A stretch of 12,453 bases of DNA from a bacterium (lineage in GTDB: Bacteria; T1Sed10-126). A model generated the notes under the pieces. The model worked only from the letters and a program-made list of their open reading frames with translations, searched no databases and was not told the origin of the DNA. A program made the position numbers and the translations under genes. Where the stretch lies: the NCBI GenBank assembly GCA_003557545.1, contig PWOD01000009.1, positions 1 through 12,453 on the forward strand, given 5' to 3'. Numbering within the stretch: the stretch's first letter is position 1; each line of letters opens with the position of its first letter. This document shows, in pieces, positions 1 to 6,550 of this stretch.

Positions 1-3000
1 CAGACCAGCCGGTGAAATGGTTAAACTGATCAGCAATAGCTTCAACAGTCACAGTCTCCCCGCCATAGAAAACGCGGGGCTGCTGATAAGTTTCTCCCGC
101 CACCTGGACTGTGCCCTCCCCCTCAATATTGACGGTAAGCAGGTGGGTATCCCGGCGGAAGTTGGCGGTGATAAAATTATCGTCATCTATATAGAGCTGC
201 TGTGGTGTGCTGGTCCCCGTCAGGTCATCTTCCCAGCGATAAAAATGATAGAACTGATCGGGCAGGGCCGTCAGTTCAACAGACTCCCCACCGTAGAGGG
301 TGAGGGGGGCAACATAGGTCTCTCCATCAACCAGCACCTGTCCCGAACCCACCGTGTCGATCTGCAGCAGATGGGTATCATGGGTAAAGTGGGCCTGCAC
401 CGACTTATCGGAGTCAACAAACAGCTCGACCTCCGGCTGCCCGCTCATCAGATCGCCGCTGTAGCTGTTAAAACTCCAGTGGGTTTCCGCCGCCGCCCGC
501 AGGGTGACGGTTTCACCGGCCTGTATGGTCAGGCTGCTCTGGTAGGGAATATTGTTCACATAAACTTTACCTTCACCAGCAATATCGATTGACAGTGTCT
601 GGGTGTCCCGGCCGAAGATCGCATCTATCTGCCGGTCTGACTCGATGAACAGTGAATACTGTTTCTCTTCGCTGATGAAACTATCCAGCCAGCGGACGAA
701 ATGATAGAACCGGGCGGGGCGGGCCTCCAGCAGCACTGTTTCGCCGGCGGTTACCGTGAGTGGTTCGGTATAGGTGTCGCCATCGACCAGGACCTCACCC
801 AGTCCGGTCTTGTCAAACCGCAGGGTATGGGTGTCACGAACAAAGTTGGCGGTAATTGTTTTATCATCATCGATGAATAGCTGGCTGCTGCTGTCGCTGC
901 CGCTGTGCTGTCCACCCCAGCTGTTAAAATGGTAATACTGTCCCGCAACCGCCTCCAGATCCACCGGCTCTCCGGCCTTGACTGTTAGCGGTTGGGTGTA
1001 GGATTGGCCGTCGACTAAAACCTCCCCGACACCGTTGATATTAACCGTCAGAAGCTGGGTGTCCTGGCCAAAAATCGCCCGCACATTTTTATTATTTTCA
1101 ATGAACAGCTGCTGCACAGGGGTTTCTCCATCGAGCGCTCCGGACCATTCGATAAAATGATAATATTCGGCCGGCAGGGCCTCCAGGGTCAGGGTTTCGC
1201 CAGCGTAGATCTCGATCAGTTCGGTGTAGGTATCACCATCGACCAGCACATCGCCCTGGCCGTCAAAATCAACTATCAATGTATGCTGACGCCGCTGGAA
1301 GGAGGCGGTCAACTGTTTGGGACCATCAATGAACAGCTCCGGTTCAGTTTCCCCGCTGTGCAGATCACCACCCCAGCCGGTGAACTCATAAAAGCGATCG
1401 GCTATAGCCTGCAGCTGGACAGAATCACCCGCCTCAACTATTAGTTCAGTAAGATAGCTGTCACCTTCCACCAGGACCTGCCCGGCCCCATCGATTGTGA
1501 TCTGCAGCGGATGGGTATCCCGGGTAAAAGTTGTGCTCATATAAATATCTGTATCGACAAACAGTTGGGCTACCGGGTCGCTTCCCTGCAGGTCCCCCCC
1601 CCAGCTGTCAAAATGGAAGAATTCATCCGGAACTGCCTGGAAACTGGCAGTTTCTCCGGCCAGGACGGTGGTCGGACCATTATACAGCTCACCGTTGATG
1701 TAGAGTTCTCCCTGGCCCTCCATGGTGGCCGTGATAGTGTGGGTGTCCCGGTTTAAGTTAAGGTGAACATTTTTGTTGGAATTAATAAACAGCTCGGCTG
1801 GATTTTCAAAACTCATCAGGTTTCCTGACCAGCGATAAAAATGATAATACTGGTCAGGTAAAGCAGTTAGTTCGACAGTTTCACCAGCGGTTAATACCAT
1901 GGGACCGGTATAAAGTTGTCCATCAACTTCAGCATCCCCCTCCCCATGGATATTGAGGTTCAGTATATGTGTGTCACGGTCAAACGAAGCAGTTACTGTT
2001 TTATCCTCGTCAATTAACAGGTTAGTAATCGGCTGGTTTCCTGATAGATCAAAGCCCCATTCGACAAAATGATTGTATTGATCGGGGACAGCTTCAAGCT
2101 CAACCAGCTCGCCGGCTCCAATCACCAGGGGATCTTGATAAATAGTCCCATCTACTTCGACAGCTCCCTCTCCGTCGATATCGATGGTGAGGGTGTGGGT
2201 ATCCTGGACAAATTGGGCCAGGGCGGTTTTGTCTGAATCAATGAACAGATGGGCCTCCGGGTCGGTGCCGGAGAGATTGGCTCCCCAGCGGCGGAAATGA
2301 TAATATTGTGCTGGCAGGGCGGTTAAACTGATAGTCTCACCGGCCTCCACAACTGTTGGTTGCTGGTAGGTTTCTCCGTTGATGAGAACGGAACCTTCTT
2401 CTTGGATAGTGACCGTCACCAGATGTGTATCCCGGGTGAAATGGGCGGTGACTCCGCTATCTCCGGTAACAAATAACCATGCTGTGGTGTCGCTGCTGGT
2501 GAGATCTCCACTCCAGCCACTAAAATGGTAGAACTGTTCAGCTTCGGCCTGCAGCTGAATGGTCTCTCCAAGGATGACCGGGATTGAATCGGACACCAGC
2601 TGTCCATCGACAAATACCTCACCGGCACCCTCGCGATCTACTGTAAAATAGCGGGTATCGTAGTCAAAACTTGCGGTGACCTCGGTGGTTTCTTCAACAA
2701 ACAGTTCAACTGTTGTATCAAAACTATCAATATCTCCACTCCAGCCGGTAAATTTGCGATAGAGATGGGGGACTGCTTCCAGGGTTATCGTGGAGCCGGC
2801 ATCAACCGTAACCGGTGCTAGATATTTTTCACCATTTAGATAGATCTCTCCGTCCCCGTCGGTTGTTCCCGTCAGGGTCGTGGTTTCCCGGACAAAGCGG
2901 GCTGTGATATATTTATTCTCATCGATCTCTACCGTTCCCTGGGGATCGCTGCCGGTCAGATCTCCCTCCCATTCTTCAAAAAACCAGTATTGATCAGCCA

Positions 3001-3118
3001 CCGCTTCCAGGTTGATTTCTTCCCCGATCGGGACCGATAGGACAAGGGGAAACTCAGTGAATGTCTCACCGTCTAATACTATGCGGCTTTCGCCAATGAT
3101 ATCGATGATAATCGAAGT
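1..3118 (-). repeat. Tandem 228 bp / 76-residue InlB-B-like repeat array (downstream gene)
   Basis: Residues 1071-2109 hold one 78-residue unit, twelve units of exactly 76 residues (1149-2060) and 49 residues of a further unit cut by the edge. Shared pattern: D-T-H-T-L-T-V, G-x-G-E-V-L-V-D-G, Y-T-x-P, A-G-E-T-V-x-L-x-A, Q-Y-Y-H-F-x-x-W-S-G-D-L, L-F-I-D-S-D-K, V-T-A-x-F. The layout matches the divergent InlB B-repeat (Flg_new-like) family, whose units are small beta folds found in tandem on surface proteins. No indel occurs across the twelve units. Units have no cysteine and are strongly acidic (for example 17 acidic against 2 Lys+Arg in the unit at 1377-1452). Confidence 0.9.
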
Positions 3119-6100
3119 GCTGTGGTACCAGATTGGATTGGTTTCTCCGGAAAGAAAGGGGTATCCCTGGTTTTCATCAACACCGGTTGATCCGACGGGA
3201 ACATATTCGATCTTCCAGCCGGCGTTGTTGAAGGTGTCGATATTGCGCATGGCTGTGGTGGAGCGGGGGGATCCGGCGGAGCTTGTGCTGGTGCCAGAAA
3301 ATTCGACATCCCAGAAACTCTCTTCGACATAAGGAGCGCCGTAATTCTGGCCGACCAGACCGCCGGGGGTATCGGCTCCGGGCTCCGGCATACGCACCGC
3401 AGCGTAAGAGTTGATAAGTCGGGCATTGCCAAAGATCCCCCCCCGGGCTTTACCGATCAACCCACCAATATTTTCGTTAGATGAGTTAGGCGTGATAATT
3501 TCACCCAGGGCATAGGAGTTATTTACTAAAGATTCATTTCTCCCGATAAGGCCGCCGATATTGCGGTTACGTCCCTCAACTCTGGGAACAACAGTAATCG
3601 TCATTCGTGAAAAACAGCGGTAAATATCGCCATCGATATTCTCTCCCACCACCCCCCCGACATACCGTCCCCCTGAGAGTTGTCCGTCGGCATTACTATC
3701 TACAATATCTCCCCGGTTTTCTCCCACTACTCCTCCTATTCGATTACCGGAGCCGTGGATTGATCCGCGCAGGGTTGACTGTTCTATCAGGGCCATTGTT
3801 CCGGTAGATATTCCGGCTATTCCACCGACGTTATCCCTCCCGGTTATTTCCCCCGAAAAATGGCTGTTACGGCTTATGGTTCGATTGCTGTGGCCGATTA
3901 TTCCACCGGTAATATGGTCGCCGGTGATGGTGCCCTGGACAATAATATTATCGAGGTTTTCTGTGCCGATATCGACATCAGTTAATCCAATCGCCCCTCC
4001 TACCTCGGTGTCGCCGTTGACGGTAAGGTCTTCAAGGGTAACATCAGACATAGAAGCCCGGCGCAGGGTCCCCACCACTCCACCGACCCGTTGTCGTCCT
4101 TCAACCAGGCTGCCGATGGAACTGACATCTTCCAGATCGACCGAGTTTATGTAGCCGAACAGACCACCAACATCATCTAAACCCTCAACGGTTAGTTCAT
4201 CGGTGGTAATATTTTCCAGCTCTCCCCGGTCAAGTTCTCCAATAAGCCCACCGACTTTATTCTGTCCGCTGATGTCGAGCTGCAGACCGGTAAGATCTGC
4301 CAGAACACTGTTGCTGGTTTTACCGATCAATCCGCCTATGTAATCTTCACCGGTAATTTCAATATTCTGACCGGTTACCTGGCTTAAATCACCGCTGCTA
4401 AAACCGACGGCGCCACCGGTGTAGCTATCTCCGGAAACATTGGAACTGGTGACCGTGATATTGTTTCCTGAGATGTTTGTGTGACCGATTGCCCCTCCGC
4501 TGTAGTCGCCTCCGCTAACCATAGCACCTTCCACTTCAAGTTGAGAAAATTCTCCACTGGAAATTCGTCCGATTAATCCACCAACATTTTGCTCGCCACC
4601 AATTGTTGGGTTAAGGGCGTTTAATTCGGTTGAAGTCGCCTGGTCGGCCCGGCCAATTAGAGAACCAACATCTCGCTGTCCGTTAACAGTGACGTTATTC
4701 GACGAGAGATTTTCTAAAGTTGACCCGTTGGCATATCCAATCATGGCTCCAACAAAATCATTACCCTCTGTGGTAGAGTCTTCCACCCGGGTGTTGCGTA
4801 TAGTGCTATTCGAGCCGGTATATCCAAATATCCCGACGTGATCCTCGGAGGGACGATTAATTTGATGTTCAGTTATCGCATTGTTTTGTCCGTCAAACTG
4901 CAGTGCAAATGGTTCTGTGGGGCTGCCTATGGGCTCCCAGCCGTCACCTCCATTGGCGCTACCGGCAGCCAGTTCATCATAACCGTCTGATTCAGAGTCC
5001 AGGTCATTGATAAGGATGAAATAATCACCCAGATGGTGACGCACCTCGTTGAGATGATACCAGTCAGCGATCCGGTAAGGATTATTTTCGCTGCCGTCAC
5101 CACCTTCAAACAGGGCCTCTTCAAATTCTGCAGTGACTGTCATATCGGAGTTGACTGAAATTACCGTGGTGGTGTCAGAACTGCTGTGATCACCACCCCA
5201 CTCAACAAATCTCCAGTCTTCATCCGGATCGGCAAGAAGGGTCAGGTTGTGGGTTTGTCCGGGAGATAGGATGGGAAGAATAACCGGTTGGGTATAAAGA
5301 TTACCAGTCACATAGACATCCCCTTCACCATCAATTATCTCAATGGTAACAACATAAGCCGGGATGGTCCAGTCGTCGTCACCGGCAGTATGCTGGGGAT
5401 AACGGGGGTTACCGGAGGTTGCGTGGATATCCCAGCCTTCATCAAGGAATGTGTTGATATTTTGCATCTCTTCAGTAGTAGCACTCTGTCCACCCTGACT
5501 GTACCATATACCCGTGGCATCGAGATCATAAAAACTATCGGTTACCAGGGGGTCGGGTTGTCCTCCGCCGCCCCATCCGCCATCTTCGCTTCCTGAATGT
5601 CCAACTAAACCACCTGTACCGGCCTGTGCTGGAGCGTTAATTGGTCCAGCGGCATAAGATTTATCAATATGGGTTCGGTTCCAATTTATTCCAACCAGCC
5701 CACCAACCTGTAAATTACCGGTAACAGTGGCGGTTGAATAGGAGTTCAAAATGTAGGTATTTTGGCTATGACGGTCAACGTTTGCGCCTACCAGTCCACC
5801 TACTCGGAAATCACCGGTAACCTCGCCGGTCGAAGAAGACCGCCGGATGGTTCCCCCCTCTAACCAGCCAGTGATGGCTCCGACATGACTATCACCGGTG
5901 ACATCAACATTGGCCAGGGTAAGATCCCGGACTTCACCGCCATCAATTGTACCAAATAGACCGACTCGGGCTTCATTTGGACGGTTGATACGGAGATCGG
6001 AGATTGTAAATAATTGCGTTCCCATATAGTGTTCTCCGATAAAAACACCGGAAAAGTCCTCAATCGGTTCCCAGCCAGCCCCATCGTTTGCGTCAGGTCC

Positions 6101-6328
6101 GGCCAGTTCGTGGTATCCGGGAGTCATTTCGTCTAGATTACTGGTAAGCTCATAATATAGATCAGGATTATCCCGTATCTCATCAAGCTCATACCAGTTG
6201 GAAATTTCACAGGGCCAGTTTTCAGTGCCCCACCCGGCCCCGGGGCAGTTGGCATATAATATCCCCCCGGGTAATAAAAACAAACCGATCAAAAGGGTTA
6301 ATAATAGAGTTTTAACCCACTGATTCAT
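1..6328 (-). CDS. Giant secreted GLUG / InlB-B-like repeat surface protein (3' end outside window)
   Basis: Reading from ATG at 6328 toward position 1 gives 2109 residues with no stop, so the gene continues beyond the left edge. Order of parts: signal peptide (1-26), first GLUG block (about 27-320), one 76-residue-type unit (323-404), second GLUG block (405-1070), then tandem units from 1071 to the edge (one of 78 residues, twelve of exactly 76, and 49 residues of another). The ATG is chosen because it gives a clean signal peptide and has a GGAGGT ribosome site upstream. No catalytic domain is visible. The protein is acidic, and the only cysteines are C28, C40 and C905. GLUG and Flg_new-like repeats are known from secreted adhesins; a surface adhesin or spacer role is inferred from that. 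The C-terminus is unseen, but by analogy with the upstream paralogue it may end in a sorting domain. The reading frame and export are well supported; the function is not established. Confidence 0.9.
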   Translation of the reverse strand, partial: MNQWVKTLLLTLLIGLFLLPGGILYANCPGAGWGTENWPCEISNWYELDEIRDNPDLYYELTSNLDEMTPGYHELAGPDANDGAGWEPIEDFSGVFIGEHYMGTQLFTISDLRINRPNEARVGLFGTIDGGEVRDLTLANVDVTGDSHVGAITGWLEGGTIRRSSSTGEVTGDFRVGGLVGANVDRHSQNTYILNSYSTATVTGNLQVGGLVGINWNRTHIDKSYAAGPINAPAQAGTGGLVGHSGSEDGGWGGGGQPDPLVTDSFYDLDATGIWYSQGGQSATTEEMQNINTFLDEGWDIHATSGNPRYPQHTAGDDDWTIPAYVVTIEIIDGEGDVYVTGNLYTQPVILPILSPGQTHNLTLLADPDEDWRFVEWGGDHSSSDTTTVISVNSDMTVTAEFEEALFEGGDGSENNPYRIADWYHLNEVRHHLGDYFILINDLDSESDGYDELAAGSANGGDGWEPIGSPTEPFALQFDGQNNAITEHQINRPSEDHVGIFGYTGSNSTIRNTRVEDSTTEGNDFVGAMIGYANGSTLENLSSNNVTVNGQRDVGSLIGRADQATSTELNALNPTIGGEQNVGGLIGRISSGEFSQLEVEGAMVSGGDYSGGAIGHTNISGNNITVTSSNVSGDSYTGGAVGFSSGDLSQVTGQNIEITGEDYIGGLIGKTSNSVLADLTGLQLDISGQNKVGGLIGELDRGELENITTDELTVEGLDDVGGLFGYINSVDLEDVSSIGSLVEGRQRVGGVVGTLRRASMSDVTLEDLTVNGDTEVGGAIGLTDVDIGTENLDNIIVQGTITGDHITGGIIGHSNRTISRNSHFSGEITGRDNVGGIAGISTGTMALIEQSTLRGSIHGSGNRIGGVVGENRGDIVDSNADGQLSGGRYVGGVVGENIDGDIYRCFSRMTITVVPRVEGRNRNIGGLIGRNESLVNNSYALGEIITPNSSNENIGGLIGKARGGIFGNARLINSYAAVRMPEPGADTPGGLVGQNYGAPYVEESFWDVEFSGTSTSSAGSPRSTTAMRNIDTFNNAGWKIEYVPVGSTGVDENQGYPFLSGETNPIWYHSTSIIIDIIGESRIVLDGETFTEFPLVLSVPIGEEINLEAVADQYWFFEEWEGDLTGSDPQGTVEIDENKYITARFVRETTTLTGTTDGDGEIYLNGEKYLAPVTVDAGSTITLEAVPHLYRKFTGWSGDIDSFDTTVELFVEETTEVTASFDYDTRYFTVDREGAGEVFVDGQLVSDSIPVILGETIQLQAEAEQFYHFSGWSGDLTSSDTTAWLFVTGDSGVTAHFTRDTHLVTVTIQEEGSVLINGETYQQPTVVEAGETISLTALPAQYYHFRRWGANLSGTDPEAHLFIDSDKTALAQFVQDTHTLTIDIDGEGAVEVDGTIYQDPLVIGAGELVELEAVPDQYNHFVEWGFDLSGNQPITNLLIDEDKTVTASFDRDTHILNLNIHGEGDAEVDGQLYTGPMVLTAGETVELTALPDQYYHFYRWSGNLMSFENPAELFINSNKNVHLNLNRDTHTITATMEGQGELYINGELYNGPTTVLAGETASFQAVPDEFFHFDSWGGDLQGSDPVAQLFVDTDIYMSTTFTRDTHPLQITIDGAGQVLVEGDSYLTELIVEAGDSVQLQAIADRFYEFTGWGGDLHSGETEPELFIDGPKQLTASFQRRQHTLIVDFDGQGDVLVDGDTYTELIEIYAGETLTLEALPAEYYHFIEWSGALDGETPVQQLFIENNKNVRAIFGQDTQLLTVNINGVGEVLVDGQSYTQPLTVKAGEPVDLEAVAGQYYHFNSWGGQHSGSDSSSQLFIDDDKTITANFVRDTHTLRFDKTGLGEVLVDGDTYTEPLTVTAGETVLLEARPARFYHFVRWLDSFISEEKQYSLFIESDRQIDAIFGRDTQTLSIDIAGEGKVYVNNIPYQSSLTIQAGETVTLRAAAETHWSFNSYSGDLMSGQPEVELFVDSDKSVQAHFTHDTHLLQIDTVGSGQVLVDGETYVAPLTLYGGESVELTALPDQFYHFYRWEDDLTGTSTPQQLYIDDDNFITANFRRDTHLLTVNIEGEGTVQVAGETYQQPRVFYGGETVTVEAIADQFNHFTGWS
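3119..5116 (-). other. GLUG block 2 of the downstream protein: 17-motif solenoid
   Basis: Residues 405-1070. The head F-E-G-G-D-G-S...P-Y-R-I-A-D-W and H-V-G-I-F-G-Y lead into 17 GLUG-type motifs starting near 526, 554, 582, 610, 637, 664, 692, 720, 748, 776, 807, 834, 864, 890, 924, 954 and 988. The first ten are spaced 27-28 residues apart, which fits one solenoid turn per motif; later spacing varies from 26 to 34. The tail is S-F-W-D-V...T-T-A-M-R-N-I-D-T-F...G-Y-P-F-L-S-G. It is more than twice as long as the other three blocks, suggesting internal expansion. C905 is its only cysteine. Confidence 0.8.
5117..5362 (-). repeat. Solitary InlB-B-like unit between the two GLUG blocks (downstream protein)
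   Basis: Residues 323-404 show the unit pattern: a beta-strand with I-D-G-E-G-D-V-Y-V, then N-L-Y-T-Q-P-V, an L-T-L-L-A strand, W-R-F-V-E-W-G-G-D, and a closing S-D-M-T-V-T-A-E-F. It is longer and more divergent than the tandem units and lacks the D-T-H junction. It sits exactly as the solitary unit of the upstream protein does, so it is probably a structural linker between solenoids. Confidence 0.8.
5369..6250 (-). other. GLUG block 1 of the downstream protein (predicted beta-solenoid)
   Basis: Residues about 27-320. The head reads N-C-P-G...W-P-C-E-I-S-N-W, then a Leu/Asp-rich stretch (T-S-N-L-D-E near 62-67), G-W-E-P-I near 85-89 and R-P-N-E-A-R-V-G-L-F-G near 116-126. GLUG-type motifs follow near 149, 176, 208 and 238, separated by Ser/Thr-rich S-Y-S-T-A turns. 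The tail has D-S-F-Y-D-L-D and T-T-E-E-M-Q-N-I-N-T-F (near 264-294), as in the other three blocks. GLUG motifs occur in large secreted adhesins and are thought to form parallel beta-helices. The cysteine pair C28/C40 is unique to this block and could form a disulfide that caps the mature N-terminus. Confidence 0.8.
6251..6328 (-). other. Sec-type signal peptide of the downstream giant protein
   Basis: Residues 1-26 show a short basic N-region (M-N-Q-W-V-K), a Leu/Ile-rich hydrophobic core of about 15 residues, a Pro-Gly-Gly turn and a small-residue exit L-Y-A before N27. Cleavage by signal peptidase I after A26 is the best guess. A cysteine follows at 28, but the residue before it is Asn, which does not fit a lipobox, so a lipoprotein is unlikely. 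Export across the inner membrane is well supported; the exact cleavage site is an estimate. Confidence 0.85.
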
Positions 6329-6339
6329 GGGGGTACAAT

Positions 6340-6345
6340 ACCTCC
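6340..6345 (-). promoter_or_regulatory. Ribosome binding site for the gene starting at 6328
   Basis: The minus strand carries GGAGGT, a full match to the anti-Shine-Dalgarno sequence, 11 bases before the ATG. This is slightly longer than the usual spacing but within range, and it supports the choice of start. No other in-frame ATG near it would keep the signal peptide. Confidence 0.75.
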
Positions 6346-6373
6346 CGGTGAAATTTAGATAGTTCCATATGAT

Positions 6374-6402
6374 AATATAAGCCAAAAAGGGGTAAAAAGC
6401 AA
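6374..6402 (-). promoter_or_regulatory. Possible sigma70-type promoter for the downstream giant gene
   Basis: On the minus strand, TTGCTT (6402-6397) is followed after 17 bases by TATATT (6379-6374). The -10 element matches TATAAT at 5 of 6 positions; the -35 element keeps only the TTG core. A start about 7 bases downstream would give a leader of roughly 40 bases before the ATG. The region is very AT-rich, so chance matches are likely. It would mean the two genes can be transcribed separately. Confidence 0.35.
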
Positions 6403-6470
6403 ATTTTTATTTATCAAAATGACCTATTTTTAAGGGATTTTTGGGGTATTTTAAAAAATTAGTAATGATG

Positions 6471-6492
6471 TTTTTTCTGCTGGTGGAAAAAA
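6471..6492. terminator. Weak AT-rich inverted repeat downstream of the upstream giant gene
   Basis: TTTTTTC and GAAAAAA form a perfect 7-base inverted repeat around an 8-base loop, about 60 bases past the TAA at 6551. The stem has only one G-C pair, so it would be a poor intrinsic terminator by the usual rules. It might contribute to a bidirectional stop, or mean nothing. No GC-rich hairpin with a T tract was seen in the gap. Confidence 0.2.
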
Positions 6493-6550
6493 TAGATTAA
6501 AATGATCTGATTTTGTTAAATTTAATCGGCCATTTTAAACTAATTGGTGG

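Larger units (their letters stand above)
6329..6550. other. AT-rich intergenic spacer between the two giant genes
   Basis: This 222-base gap is the only non-coding stretch in the window. It is much richer in A and T than the flanking genes, with many A and T runs. It contains the candidate promoter and the ribosome site of the downstream gene. No tRNA, riboswitch or small gene could be recognised in it. The hexamer TACCCC occurs three times on the minus strand (6448-6443, 6394-6389, 6335-6330). Confidence 0.7.

Noticed and set aside
1-3118. Regular direct repeats as a CRISPR array or satellite DNA.
   Set aside because: The period is 228 bp with diverged copies and a continuous open frame that codes for a known repeat type; there are no short identical repeats with unique spacers.
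3079-3432. Minus-strand open frames out of register with the main genes (for example 3079-3432, 9214-9630 and 751-948).
   Set aside because: They overlap the long frames entirely, and their peptides have no domain features. The main frame reads through each of them without a break, so they are not frameshift remnants.
6243-6256. Lipoprotein signal at the cysteine after the signal peptide.
   Set aside because: The residue before C28 is Asn, where a lipobox needs a small residue such as Ala or Gly, so signal peptidase I cleavage after A26 fits better.
6495-6540. Other possible terminator hairpins after the TAA at 6551.
   Set aside because: The pairings found (for example AGAT with ATCT, or GTT with AAC) are only 3-4 base pairs, AT-rich and broken by mismatches.
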